A stretch of 64,000 nt of DNA from Rhodospirillaceae bacterium UBA6219 (GCA_002435715.1 DISD01000068.1:26539-90538), one strand, 5' to 3'; shown: positions 44,449 through 53,720, numbered from the stretch's first letter. Program-made: numbers and translations. Notes: generated by a model not told the origin, from the sequence alone.

Positions 44449-46118
44449 TCGCTTTCTCCGGGACGGGACTTGGCGATGGCGCGGCTCAGCAGCAGCACCG
44501 GGATCAAGCCCACCAAAACAATGGCCAAGGCAGGTGCCCCGGCGCTGGCCAGACGTTCGTCTGACGCGAAGGTGAAGGTGCGGGTGGCCAGGGTGTCGAA
44601 ATTGAACGGGCGCATGATCAGCGTCGCCGGCAGTTCCTTCATCACGTCGACGAAGACCAGCAGGATGGCCGACAGCAGGCTGCCCTTGATCATCGGCAAG
44701 TGGACGCGCTTGAGCGCCGCCACCGTACCGCAGCCCAAGGTGCGGGCGGCGGCTTCCAGCGACGGCGTCACCTTGGCCAGGCTGGCCTCGACGCTGCCGG
44801 CCGATACCGCCAGGAAGCGCACCATATAGGCGTAGACCAGGGCGAAGACGGTGCCGGTCAGCAGCAGGCCGGGCGACATTCCGGTCCAGCTTTCGATGGT
44901 TCGCGCCACGCTGCGGTCCAGTGCGATCAACGGCACCATGATGCCGACCGCGATGACCGAACCGGGGATCGCGTAACCCAAGGACGCCACCCGCACCGCC
45001 AGACGGACCAGCGGGCGGGGGTGCAGGCGCTGGGCATAGGCCAGCACCACCGCCACCGCCACCGCCGCCAATCCGGCGACCAGGGCCAGCAGCAGGGAAT
45101 TCTTGGCCAGATGCAGGAAGTCGCCGCCGAAGGATTGTGCCAGCCCGACCTCGATGGTCCAGGCGGCCAGCATGGCGGCGGGGACGACGAAGCCCAGGGC
45201 CACCGGCAGGGCGCAGAACAGCAGGGCCAAGACGGCCCGTCCGCCGGTCAGCGGGATGCGCGGCAGGCGCCGGTACCGGGTGGTGGTGTGGTGGCTTTTG
45301 GCGCCGCCGCGCGACAGGCGCTCCAAGGCGATCAGCACGGCGACGAAGATCATCAGCACCGCCCCCAACTGCGCCGCCACCGCCGGCTTGCCCAGGCCCA
45401 GCCACGTGCGGTAGATGCCGGTGGTGAAGGTGTCGACGGCGAAGAACTGCACGGTGCCGAAATCGTTCAGGGTTTCCATCAGCGCCAGGGCCAGACCGGT
45501 GATGATGGAGGCGCGGGCCAAGGGCAGGGCGATGCCGAAGAACGACCGCCAGGGGCCGCGACCCAGGGTACGGCTGGCCTCCAGCACGCAGACCGATTGT
45601 TCCAAGAAGGCGGCGCGGGCCAGCATGTAGACATAGGGGTACAGCACCATCACCAGCACTGCGATGGCGCCGCCCAAGGACCGGATGTCGGGGAACCAGT
45701 AATCACGCATGCTTTGCCAGCCGAACAGGGCGCGTAAGGCCGTCTGCACCGGGCCGGCATAATCCAGAAAACCGGTATAGGCATAGGCCACCACATAGGC
45801 CGGCATGGCCATGGGCAACAGCAAGGCCCATTCCAACGGACGCGATCCCGGGAAGCGGCACATGGTCACCAGCCAGGCGGTGCCCACGCCGCCCAAGGTG
45901 ACGCCCAGGCCGACGCCCCCCATCAGGGCCAGCGAGTTCGCCACGTAGTCGCCCAGCACGGTATCGGCCAGGTGGCTCCAGGTTCCTTGCGACGGAACCA
46001 ACAGGTTGGTGGCGACCACCAGAACCGGCAAAGCGGCCAAGCCGGCCAGGGCGAGAACCGTCACAAGCCAGGGCCACGGCGCCGAGAGACCATTCTTATT
46101 CTGTGGGTATGGGGGCAA
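44445..46118 (-). CDS. fbpB: Ferric iron ABC transporter permease, double domain
   Basis: About 557 residues from TTG 46118; AAGGA lies 6 bases upstream. A frame open to ATG 46160 would begin inside the promoter's Fur box, so it is not used. Two BPD_transp_1 halves, each with about six helices, carry EAA-loop motifs (LEASRTLGRGPWRSFFGIALP and LEAAARTLGCGTVAALKRV). Sequence is typical of fused FbpB/SfuB permeases. First gene of fbpB-fbpC-fbpA, under a Fur-box promoter. Confidence 0.93.
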   Translation of the reverse strand: MPPYPQNKNGLSAPWPWLVTVLALAGLAALPVLVVATNLLVPSQGTWSHLADTVLGDYVANSLALMGGVGLGVTLGGVGTAWLVTMCRFPGSRPLEWALLLPMAMPAYVVAYAYTGFLDYAGPVQTALRALFGWQSMRDYWFPDIRSLGGAIAVLVMVLYPYVYMLARAAFLEQSVCVLEASRTLGRGPWRSFFGIALPLARASIITGLALALMETLNDFGTVQFFAVDTFTTGIYRTWLGLGKPAVAAQLGAVLMIFVAVLIALERLSRGGAKSHHTTTRYRRLPRIPLTGGRAVLALLFCALPVALGFVVPAAMLAAWTIEVGLAQSFGGDFLHLAKNSLLLALVAGLAAVAVAVVLAYAQRLHPRPLVRLAVRVASLGYAIPGSVIAVGIMVPLIALDRSVARTIESWTGMSPGLLLTGTVFALVYAYMVRFLAVSAGSVEASLAKVTPSLEAAARTLGCGTVAALKRVHLPMIKGSLLSAILLVFVDVMKELPATLIMRPFNFDTLATRTFTFASDERLASAGAPALAIVLVGLIPVLLLSRAIAKSRPGESE

Positions 46119-46148
46119 AATCGGTCCTTGGGGCAACAGGGGAGAGCA

Positions 46149-46177
46149 AGGATATTGCAAATGATTAGCACTGACAA
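46149..46177 (-). promoter_or_regulatory. Sigma70-like promoter of fbpBCA with Fur box in its spacer
   Basis: On the minus strand TTGTCA (46172-46177) and TATCCT (46149-46154) are spaced by 17 bases. Within that spacer lies TGCAAATGATTAGCA (46156-46170, plus strand), a near-perfect 7-1-7 dyad like known Fur sites. Iron-loaded Fur would block polymerase. The element is 31-59 bases upstream of the fbpB start. Confidence 0.72.
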
Positions 46178-46273
46178 TCTCTCTTCCGTCACATTGGCCC
46201 TGCTTTCAACTGGAAACCGTTGCGGTTTGGCGTTAAGAAGACGCTTCCCATCCCAACCGATTAGGGATCGCCC

Positions 46274-46963
46274 GTGAAAGCCGCCGTCATCGTTTTCCCC
46301 GGCTCCAACTGCGACCGCGACGTCGCCGTGGCGCTGGAAGCAAGCCTTGGGTCCAAGCCGCTCATGGTTTGGCACCGCGACACCCAACTGCCCGAAGTCG
46401 ACCTGGTCGTCGTGCCGGGCGGGTTCTCTTATGGCGATTACCTGCGCTGCGGCGCCATGGCCGCCCATTCGCCGATCATGCGCGAGGTCAAGGCCCGCGC
46501 CGATGCCGGCGCCCGGGTGCTGGGCATCTGCAACGGCTTCCAGATCATTACCGAAGCCGGTTTGCTGCCCGGTGTGCTGATGCGCAACGCCCAGCTGAAG
46601 TTCATCTGCAAGGATGTGCATCTGCGGGTGGAAAACGACCGCAACGATTTCTGCCGTTACTACCGGACCGGCGACGTGGTGCGTTTTCCCATCGCCCATG
46701 CCGAAGGCAATTACTTCGTCGATCCCCAGACCTATCGCGAGATGGAAGACAACGGCCAGATCGCCTTCCGTTATTGCGACGCCAAGGGCAACGTGGCGCC
46801 CGAATTCAACCCCAATGGGTCGTTGGGCAACGTGGCCGGCGTCTACAATGAAAAGAAGACGGTGCTGGGCCTGATGCCGCATCCCGAACGCCTGGCCGAA
46901 GACCTGCTGGGCGGGGCCGACGGCAAGTTGATGTTCGATTCGCTGGTGGAGGCGCTGTCGTGA
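46274..46963 (+). CDS. purQ: Phosphoribosylformylglycinamidine synthase subunit PurQ
   Basis: 229 residues from GTG 46274. Class I glutamine amidotransferase with the nucleophile region GICNGFQI and a late HPERLAEDLLGG. It supplies ammonia to PurL for FGAM synthesis. The stop overlaps purL by 4 bases. A small PurS subunit gene is not directly upstream in this window. Confidence 0.96.
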   Translation: MKAAVIVFPGSNCDRDVAVALEASLGSKPLMVWHRDTQLPEVDLVVVPGGFSYGDYLRCGAMAAHSPIMREVKARADAGARVLGICNGFQIITEAGLLPGVLMRNAQLKFICKDVHLRVENDRNDFCRYYRTGDVVRFPIAHAEGNYFVDPQTYREMEDNGQIAFRYCDAKGNVAPEFNPNGSLGNVAGVYNEKKTVLGLMPHPERLAEDLLGGADGKLMFDSLVEALS

Positions 46964-49158
46964 GCCAGATTACCCCCGAGATCATCGCCCAACACGGCAT
47001 CAAGCCCGACGAATACAAGCTGATCCTGGAGATCATGGGCCGCGAGCCCAATCTGACCGAGCTGGGGATTTTCTCGGTCATGTGGTCGGAACATTGTTCC
47101 TACAAGTCGTCGAAGAAGTGGCTGAAGACCCTGCCGACCAAGGCGCCGTGGGTCATCTGCGGCCCGGGCGAGAACGCCGGCATCATCGATATCGGCGACG
47201 ACCAGGCCATCGTCTTCAAGATGGAAAGCCACAATCACCCCAGCTTCATCGAACCCTATCAGGGGGCGGCGACCGGCGTGGGCGGCATTTTGCGCGACGT
47301 GTTCACCATGGGCGCGCGTCCCATCGCCAACATGAACGCTTTGCGTTTCGGTGACCCGTCCAACCCCAAGACCCGCCATCTGGTGGCGGGCGTGGTGGCC
47401 GGCATCGGCGGTTACGGCAATTGCGTCGGCGTCCCCACCGTGGGCGGCGAGACCAATTTCCACAAGTCGTATAACGGCAACATCCTGGTCAACGCCATGA
47501 CCGTGGGGCTGGCCGACAAGAACAACATCTTCTATTCGGCCGCTGCCGGCGTCGGCAATCCGGTCGTCTATTTCGGTTCCAAGACCGGTCGTGACGGCAT
47601 CCACGGCGCCACCATGGCGTCGGCCGAATTCGACGAGAAGTCGGAAGAAAAGCGTCCCACCGTCCAGGTCGGCGACCCCTTCACCGAAAAGCTGCTGATC
47701 GAAGCCTGCCTGGAACTGATGAACACCGACGTCATCGTCGCCATCCAGGACATGGGCGCCGCCGGCCTGACCAGCTCGTCCTTCGAGATGGCGTCCAAGG
47801 GCGGTTTGGGCGTGGAACTGGACCTGGATCAGGTCCCCATGCGCGAAGACGGCATGACGGCGTATGAGATCATGCTGTCGGAATCGCAAGAACGCATGTT
47901 GATGATCCTGAAGCCCGGCAAGGAAGCCGAGGCCAAGGCGATCATGGACAAGTGGGAACTGGATTTCGCCATCATCGGCACCCTCACCGATACCGGCCGC
48001 ATGGTGCTGAAGCGTCATGGCGCCATCGTCGCCGATCTGCCCATCGATCCGCTGGCCCAGGCCTCGCCGGAATATGACCGTCCGTGGGTGGCGCCGTCCA
48101 AGCAGCCGGTGATCCCGGCCGAACAGGTGGAAGCCGTCGATCCGGTTTCGGCGTTGAAGACCCTGCTGGGCTGCCCCGATCTGGCGTCCAAGCGCTGGAT
48201 CTATCAGCAATACGACCACATGGTCATGGGCGACACCGTGCAGCGTCCCGGCGGTGATGCCGGCGTGGTGCGTATCCACGGCACCAACAAGGCGGTGGCC
48301 ATCACCACCGATTGCACGCCGCGTTACTGCCAGGCCGACCCGCACGAAGGCGGCCGTCAGGCGGTGGCGGAAGCCTATCGCAACATCTCGGCCACCGGTG
48401 CCGTGCCCTTGGCGGTCACCGACAACTTGAATTTCGGCAATCCCGAAAAGCACGAGATCATGGGCCAGATCGTCGAGGCGATCAAAGGCATGGGCCAAGC
48501 CTGCCGCGAACTGGACTTCCCCGTCGTCTCGGGCAATGTCTCGCTTTACAACGAAACCCAAGGCACCGCCATCCAACCGACCCCGGCCATCGGTGCCGTC
48601 GGTCTGTTGGACGACGTCACCAAGCACATGACCGTCGCCTTCAAGGCTGGCGGCAACCACATCGTGCTGCTGGGTGAAACCAAGGGTTGGCTGGGTTCGT
48701 CCTTGTACCTGCGCGAAGTCTGCGGCCGCGAAGAAGGCGCTCCGCCGCCGGTGGCTCTGCATCGCGAACGTCGTAAGGGCGAATTGGTCCGCCAGTTGAT
48801 CCAGGATGGTCAGGTTCTGGCCTGCCACGACATCTCGGACGGTGGTCTGCTGGTGGCGGTGGCGGAAATGGCCATGCCCGGTTCCATCGGGGCCAGCATC
48901 GAGGCCCCGGCCAGCGTGCCGCTGCACGCTTGGTGCTTTGGTGAGGACCAGGGCCGCTATCTGCTGGAAGTGGGCCAGGACGATCTGGTCGCCGTCCTTG
49001 AAGCCGCCCAGGAACATGATTGCGTGGCCCGCGTCATCGGCAAGACCGGCGGCGAAACCATCAGCGTCGGCGGTGCGTCGGTGTCGGTGGCGGAACTGCG
49101 CGACATCAACGAAGGTTGGTTGCCGGCCTTCATGGGGGCCGAGATGTCGGGCCACTGA
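46960..49158 (+). CDS. purL: Phosphoribosylformylglycinamidine synthase subunit PurL
   Basis: 732 residues, the usual size of small-type PurL. GTG start overlapping purQ. Family marks include VMWSEHCSYKSSKKWLKTL, FKMESHNHPSFIEPYQGA, GVPTVGGETNFHKSYNGN and QDMGAAGLTSSSFEMASKG. It catalyses the fourth step of purine synthesis, ATP-dependent amidation of FGAR using PurQ-derived ammonia. A strong terminator follows. Confidence 0.97.
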   Translation: MSQITPEIIAQHGIKPDEYKLILEIMGREPNLTELGIFSVMWSEHCSYKSSKKWLKTLPTKAPWVICGPGENAGIIDIGDDQAIVFKMESHNHPSFIEPYQGAATGVGGILRDVFTMGARPIANMNALRFGDPSNPKTRHLVAGVVAGIGGYGNCVGVPTVGGETNFHKSYNGNILVNAMTVGLADKNNIFYSAAAGVGNPVVYFGSKTGRDGIHGATMASAEFDEKSEEKRPTVQVGDPFTEKLLIEACLELMNTDVIVAIQDMGAAGLTSSSFEMASKGGLGVELDLDQVPMREDGMTAYEIMLSESQERMLMILKPGKEAEAKAIMDKWELDFAIIGTLTDTGRMVLKRHGAIVADLPIDPLAQASPEYDRPWVAPSKQPVIPAEQVEAVDPVSALKTLLGCPDLASKRWIYQQYDHMVMGDTVQRPGGDAGVVRIHGTNKAVAITTDCTPRYCQADPHEGGRQAVAEAYRNISATGAVPLAVTDNLNFGNPEKHEIMGQIVEAIKGMGQACRELDFPVVSGNVSLYNETQGTAIQPTPAIGAVGLLDDVTKHMTVAFKAGGNHIVLLGETKGWLGSSLYLREVCGREEGAPPPVALHRERRKGELVRQLIQDGQVLACHDISDGGLLVAVAEMAMPGSIGASIEAPASVPLHAWCFGEDQGRYLLEVGQDDLVAVLEAAQEHDCVARVIGKTGGETISVGGASVSVAELRDINEGWLPAFMGAEMSGH

Positions 49159-49180
49159 CCCGCTTGATCACGGTAAAGAC

Positions 49181-49212
49181 AAAGGCGCCGTCCGCCTGGA
49201 CGGCGCCTTTTT
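49181..49212 (+). terminator. Terminator after purQ-purL
   Basis: AAAGGCGCCGTCC and its complement form a 13-bp stem with a GCCT loop, ending in TTTTT. Confidence 0.93.
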
Positions 49213-49308
49213 CGTGGCCTGATCGTCTATTGCCTGGGTGTCATTGTTTTACTTGGTGGGGCGCGCCGACACTTTCATGATGGCCGCCCCGGGACTGGAG
49301 TGAGAACC

Positions 49309-50169
49309 ATGAGCGAAAGCCGTGCCGGCGCCTTGGCGGCGCTGGGGGCGTTTTTGTGCTGGGGGGTGTTCGGCATCTACTTCAAGGCGCTGAGTCATGT
49401 CCCGGCGCCGGAAGTCCTAGCCCACCGTATCTTGGGTGGGGCGGTGTTCGCCTTGCTGTTTCAAGTCGTGTGGGGGCGGCTGAGCGAAATCAAAGCGGCG
49501 CTGAGCGACGCCAAGGTGCGCAGGGGCCTGATGCTGTCGTCCCTGGCCATCGGCATCAATTGGGGTTTCTTCATTTGGGCGGTGGCCAACGGCAGGGCGC
49601 TGGAAGCGTCATTGGGCTATTTCATCTTCCCTTTGGTTTCGGTGGCCTTGGCCCGCTTGGTGCTGAAGGAAACTTTGACGCCGCGTCAGATGGTGGCGGT
49701 GGCCTGTGCCGGATTGGGCGTCGGCTGGATGGTGGTGGGTGGCGGCGGCGTGCCGTGGATGGCGCTGATCCTGGCCTTCAGTTTCGGCGCTTATGGCCTG
49801 CTGCGTAAAACCATCGTCGTCGGCGCCATGGCCGGGCTGTTCGTCGAGGCGGTGCTGCTGGCGCCGCTGGCCCTGATCTATCTGCTGTGGAAGGGTGCCG
49901 ATGGTGTGATTCCGGCCGGCGACAGCGCCACCATCGCCTTGATTTTGGTGGCCGGGCCGCTGACCGCCATCCCCTTGGCATTGTTCGCCTATGGCGCCAG
50001 ACGGCTGAAACTGTCCACCCTGGGGCTGATGATGTACATCAACCCCACTTTGCAGATGCTGGTGGCGGTGTTCGTCTTCGGGGAAAGCTTCACCTGGGCC
50101 CATGGCATCGCCTTTGGCGCCATTTGGCTGGGGCTGGCCATCTATTCCTGGCCCGTTCGTCGCCTTTGA
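49309..50169 (+). CDS. rarD: RarD-type EamA transporter
   Basis: 286 residues from ATG 49309 (GGAG 8 bases upstream; an in-frame GTG at 49300 would overlap this site). About ten helices, with RarD-type FLCWGVFGIYFKALSHV at the start and a second half ending AHGIAFGAIWLGLAIYSWP. Chloramphenicol-related naming is historical; the substrate is unknown. Inner membrane. Confidence 0.88.
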   Translation: MSESRAGALAALGAFLCWGVFGIYFKALSHVPAPEVLAHRILGGAVFALLFQVVWGRLSEIKAALSDAKVRRGLMLSSLAIGINWGFFIWAVANGRALEASLGYFIFPLVSVALARLVLKETLTPRQMVAVACAGLGVGWMVVGGGGVPWMALILAFSFGAYGLLRKTIVVGAMAGLFVEAVLLAPLALIYLLWKGADGVIPAGDSATIALILVAGPLTAIPLALFAYGARRLKLSTLGLMMYINPTLQMLVAVFVFGESFTWAHGIAFGAIWLGLAIYSWPVRRL

Positions 50170-50236
50170 TTTTCGGCCCCCGATACCCCACACTGCGTTT
50201 CAGCTTTCGCCAAGCCCCAATCAGGAGAATTCAGGT

Positions 50237-50494
50237 ATGCCCATGGAAGCCAGTGTCATCGAACAGATGATCAAGGAGGCCTTTCCCGACGCCAAGGTGA
50301 TCATCGAGGATCTGCGCGGCGACGGTGACCATTATTCGGCCATGGTGGTGTCGGAAGCCTTCAAGGGCAAGTCCCGTGTCGCCCAGCACCAGATGGTCTA
50401 TGGGGCGCTGCAAGGCAAGATGGGCGGCGAGTTGCATGCCTTGGCGCTGCAGACCGCTACCCCCGAGACGGCGCCCGACTGGGCCAAGGATTGA
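50237..50494 (+). CDS. BolA-family protein
   Basis: 85 residues from ATG 50237 (AGGAG upstream). The family motif DGDHYSAMVVSEAFKGKSRVAQHQMVYGAL is represented by GDHYSAMVVS and VAQHQMVY with a conserved His. It is followed within 125 bases by the CGFS glutaredoxin gene. BolA-Grx pairs share a 2Fe-2S cluster and act in iron-sulfur trafficking or iron sensing, so a complex with GrxD is likely. Confidence 0.92.
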   Translation: MPMEASVIEQMIKEAFPDAKVIIEDLRGDGDHYSAMVVSEAFKGKSRVAQHQMVYGALQGKMGGELHALALQTATPETAPDWAKD

Positions 50495-50617
50495 TCCCAG
50501 GATTGACTGGCGTCAAAGCCGTCTTGCACTGCGGCAAGCATGTTGCGCTGGCGACGATGGCACCCTACATTCAAACAATTCCAATTCCGCCTTACTCTTG
50601 CAGATAGGTTAACCCAC

Positions 50618-50950
50618 ATGAGCAATCCGGTTTTCGAGCGCATTCAGCAAGACATCACTGAAAACGACGTGATCCTGTACATGAAGGGGACCCCGATGTT
50701 CCCGCAATGCGGCTTTTCCGCCGCCGTCGTCCAGGTGCTGACCGCTCTCGGCGTCAAGTTCAAGGGTGTCGACATCCTGGTTGACCCTTCCTTGCGGGAA
50801 GGCATCAAGCAGTTCTCCAACTGGCCGACCCTGCCGCAGCTTTACGTCAAGGGCGAGTTCGTCGGCGGCTGCGACATCGTGCGCGAAATGGCCGGCAACG
50901 GCGAACTGGCCGCTTTGTTCAAGGACAAGGGCGTCGCCTTCAACGGCTGA
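50618..50950 (+). CDS. grxD: Monothiol CGFS glutaredoxin
   Basis: 110 residues from ATG 50618. The motif QCGFSAAVVQVL holds the single active-site Cys; WPTLPQLYVKGEFVGGCDI forms the glutathione-binding region. It carries 2Fe-2S clusters in Fe-S assembly and probably partners with the BolA-like protein just upstream. A terminator lies 18 bases after it. Confidence 0.96.
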   Translation: MSNPVFERIQQDITENDVILYMKGTPMFPQCGFSAAVVQVLTALGVKFKGVDILVDPSLREGIKQFSNWPTLPQLYVKGEFVGGCDIVREMAGNGELAALFKDKGVAFNG

Positions 50951-50967
50951 TCGCTTCCGTCTTGATG

Positions 50968-51004
50968 AAAGGGCCGCCCCGGACAATCGGGGCGGCCCTT
51001 TTTA
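50968..51004 (+). terminator. Terminator after grxD
   Basis: AAAGGGCCGCCCCG and its complement form a 14-bp stem with a short loop, followed by TTTTT. Confidence 0.93.
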
Positions 51005-51061
51005 TTGAATGGGTTCAATATCTTTGTTTTCAAGGGCTTAGGCCGCGTGCAAGCTGTGGGA

Positions 51062-51694
51062 ATGAGCCATCTGCCGACCACGCCCCGCACCGAAGCCTTT
51101 CGCCGCAAGACCCGGGTCAGCGGCGAGATCGCCGCCATCAACGCCGTCATCGATCAATCGCTGGTCGCCCATTTGGGCTTTGTCCAAGACGGCACCCCCT
51201 TCGTGCTGCCAACCAATGCCTGGCGGGTCGGGGACGGGCTTTACTTCCATTTCGCCGTGGGTGGCCGCATCGCCGAAAATCTACGCCAAGGGGCCGAGGT
51301 CTGCGCCACCTTGTCCATTCTGGACGGTCTGGTGATGGCGCGATCCGCCATGCATCATTCGGTCAATTATCGTTCGGTGATGGTATTCGGCCGGGCCGAG
51401 GAAATCGTCGATGCCGGCGAAAAGCTGAGCGTGCTGTTGGCCTTGGTGGACAAGGTCCATTCCGGCCGCGCCGCCCAGGTCCGCCCCCCCGACGACAAGG
51501 AATTGGCGGCGACCGGTGTTTTCCGGCTGCCGATCAGCGAAGCGACGGTGAAGTCACGCCAAGGCCCGCCCCAGGACCGCGCCGACGACGTGGCTTTGCC
51601 GGTGTGGGGCGGGGTGATCCCGGTGACCCAGGTTCTGGGGGCACCGCAACCCGACCAGCACGTGCCGGCCGGGCTGGAATTGATACCAGGCTAG
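51062..51694 (+). CDS. Pyridoxamine 5'-phosphate oxidase-like FMN split-barrel protein
   Basis: 210 residues from ATG 51062; an earlier TTG at 51005 would lie in the terminator and is rejected. The split-barrel core is visible: VIDQSLVAHLGFVQDGTPFVLPTN, then CATLSILDGLVMARSAMHHSVNYRSVMVFG. Members bind FMN or related cofactors, often oxidising or sequestering small ligands. Substrate unknown. The stop overlaps the convergent outer-membrane-protein pseudogene by 3-4 bases. Confidence 0.88.
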   Translation: MSHLPTTPRTEAFRRKTRVSGEIAAINAVIDQSLVAHLGFVQDGTPFVLPTNAWRVGDGLYFHFAVGGRIAENLRQGAEVCATLSILDGLVMARSAMHHSVNYRSVMVFGRAEEIVDAGEKLSVLLALVDKVHSGRAAQVRPPDDKELAATGVFRLPISEATVKSRQGPPQDRADDVALPVWGGVIPVTQVLGAPQPDQHVPAGLELIPG

Positions 51695-52404
51695 AAATGG
51701 AACGCCGCGTTGGCGCTGATGTTGTGGGCGGTGAAGTCGTCAAACACGTCGTTGCCACTGTTCACCCACATGTAACCATAGCGTAGGTCGATACTGGCAT
51801 TGTCGGAGACCATGGCTTCGACCCCCAGCATGCCCGACAGCGCCAAGTCGGTATGCGAACCGCTGATATTGGTCGATTGGCCGCCGATGGCGGTGATCTT
51901 TTCCTCGGTGGCGGCAAAACCCACACCGCCCCCCAGCAATGGCGACACGCGTGCCTTGCCCAAGGGGGTGACCACACCGTTGACCATGCCCAGGGCCGAG
52001 GTCACGGTGCCGTCCAGGCTGGCTGAACCGTTGACGTTATAGGTGGTGCCGCCGCTGGTGATCGAGCCATTCATGGAGACACTGTCATACTCGAAACGGG
52101 TGTAATCGACCTGGGCTTCGGCCCGCAGATAGTCGTTGACCTTGTAGCCGGCCATGGCGCTCAGCGAATAGCCGTCCTGGAACTGCAGCTTGCCCGCAGC
52201 GTTGTAGGTTGTGCCGCCGGAACTGGTGGCTTTGAAATTGGTGTCTTCGGGAATAACCCAACCGGCCCCGGCCCCCACATAAAACTTGCCGTCAGGGCTG
52301 GTCATGGTGCCGGTATTGTTGGGCTTCTTGGCATTTTGCGCCTAAGCGGAATGTCCGCTCACGATCAGGGCGGCAATCAGTGTGTTGGCGAGCAAAGGGC
52401 GCAT
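51691..52404 (-). pseudogene. Outer membrane beta-barrel protein with amber codon in the signal peptide
   Basis: From ATG 52404 the frame encodes a signal peptide (MRPLLANTLIAALIVSGHSA) and then TAG at codon 21 (52344-52342), followed in frame by AQNAKKPNN and a barrel sequence (KFYVGAGAGWVIPEDTNF, VNDYLRAEAQVDYTRFEYDS, aromatic-rich end ISANAAFHF). CAG at codon 21 would give the ideal AQA cleavage site, so a C-to-T change is likely. An internal ATG (52305) remains but would lack the signal. The barrel type is like opacity-family or OmpA-like porins. Confidence 0.87.
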
Positions 52405-52580
52405 GTTAGAGCCTCAATGTAATGTATTAGATGTGGAATCTTCTACATGACACTGATTCCATGGGTCAAATTCAAAAATACTCGTAATACGATATCGATA
52501 TGCGCCCTGAATCCGCATTGGCGGAATCATCAAGGGCGCCCCATCCGGGACGCCCTTGGAAGAAAATATAAAGGTTTGAT

Positions 52581-53117
52581 TTAGGACGAAAATTCGTTCT
52601 GGTGCAGCCAGGAGGCGTGGGTGACCACCTTCTTGTGCTTGGACCATTCGTCCAGCATGGTCGGCGCGATTTCCTTCAATTCCTTCATCTGTGCCGGGGT
52701 GCCGGTGATGCAGGTCAGCTCCAGCCGATGGCCGTTGGGGTCGAAGAAATAGATGGATTTGATGATGCCATGGTCGGTGGGGCCGACCACGTCCAGACCG
52801 TGGGCTTCGATTTCGGTCTTGGCTTTGATCAACGCCGCTTCGTCTTCCACCTGGAAGGCGATGTGCTGGACCCAGCGCGGCGTGTTGGGGTCGAAACCCA
52901 TTGGCGGCGAGTTGGGGATTTCGAAAAAGGCCAGGATGTTGCCGTTTCCCGCATCCAGGAACAGATGCATATAGGGATCGGGTTCCTTGGTGGACGGCAC
53001 CTTGTCTTCCGAGATGGCGACCAGGAAATCCATGTTCAGCACCCGCTGGTAGAATTCGACGGTTTCCTTGGCGTCGTTGCAGCGATAGGCGACATGGTGA
53101 ATCTGTTGCAGCTTCAT
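52581..53117 (-). CDS. VOC-superfamily protein (glyoxalase/dioxygenase-like)
   Basis: 178 residues from ATG 53117. Two VOC modules: one with HHVAYRCND (His9 candidate ligand) and LAFFEIPNSP (Glu), the second with VQHIAFQVEDEA (His) and HRLELTC (Glu). Such metal sites serve glyoxalases, isomerases and extradiol dioxygenases. The specific reaction is not recognised. It follows the MarR gene, with a dyad between them. Confidence 0.85.
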   Translation of the reverse strand: MKLQQIHHVAYRCNDAKETVEFYQRVLNMDFLVAISEDKVPSTKEPDPYMHLFLDAGNGNILAFFEIPNSPPMGFDPNTPRWVQHIAFQVEDEAALIKAKTEIEAHGLDVVGPTDHGIIKSIYFFDPNGHRLELTCITGTPAQMKELKEIAPTMLDEWSKHKKVVTHASWLHQNEFSS

Positions 53118-53182
53118 GGACCAAGCACTCCCTGTGGATTTGGCGGGGCCTGTTGCGGCCCTTGTTGCTTGATGCAAAATTA

Positions 53183-53196
53183 GTTTCATTTGTAAC
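53183..53196. promoter_or_regulatory. Candidate MarR operator before the VOC gene
   Basis: GTTTCATTTGTAAC reads GTTnCAnnTGnAAC on both strands, a clean 14-bp quasi-palindrome, 66 bases before the VOC start and after the MarR stop. It could be the MarR site for control of the VOC gene. Confidence 0.35.
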
Positions 53197-53237
53197 CGTT
53201 GTCGAGAAAAATCGTCTCCCTGATCCAAAGGCGGGAT

Positions 53238-53687
53238 TCAGCGGTCGGAAAGCTTGCGCAGGATGGTGTCCAAAGCCGTTCGTTCCTCGGCGCTCAGCAC
53301 CGCCAGGATTTCGGCTTCGCGGGCTTGGACCAGGGGCAGGATCTGGTCATAGACCGCCATGCCCTTGTCGGTCAGGGTCAGGCTGACGCAACGGCGGTCG
53401 CTTTCGTCTTCCTGGCGCGACACCAGGCCGGCGGCGATCATGCGGGCGATGGCGCGGGTCACCCGCACCTTGTCCATGTTGGTCCGTTGGCAGATGCCGC
53501 CCGCCGACAGCGGTTGGAACCCGGCCAGCACCGCCATGGCCCGCCATTCCGGCGGCGTCAGGTCGAAGCGTTCGGCATAAAGTGCGGCCAAGGATCGGCT
53601 GACCTGCTCGTTCAACACCGACAAGCGGTAGGGAAAGAATTTTTCCAGGTTGAAAATGGCGCTGCCTCCGGTTGCGGGGGGCATCAT
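53238..53687 (-). CDS. MarR-family transcriptional regulator
   Basis: 149 residues with a winged helix: LTPPEWRAMAVLAGFQPLSAGGICQRTNMDKVRVTRAIARMIAAGLVSRQEDESDRR covers the helix-turn-helix (about 68-92) and wing (RRCVSLTLTDKG). It probably regulates the VOC gene just downstream and perhaps itself. The effector is unknown. Confidence 0.92.
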   Translation of the reverse strand: MMPPATGGSAIFNLEKFFPYRLSVLNEQVSRSLAALYAERFDLTPPEWRAMAVLAGFQPLSAGGICQRTNMDKVRVTRAIARMIAAGLVSRQEDESDRRCVSLTLTDKGMAVYDQILPLVQAREAEILAVLSAEERTALDTILRKLSDR

Positions 53688-53720
53688 AGCCCCCCACGAC
53701 CGATCCGTAGAGACTGAATC

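Noticed and set aside
46119..46160. Longer fbpB start at ATG 46160
   Set aside because: It would start inside the -35/-10 spacer and Fur box; the TTG at 46118 has AAGGA at the correct distance.
46843..49155. A 770-codon minus-strand frame over purL
   Set aside because: purL is complete on the plus strand.
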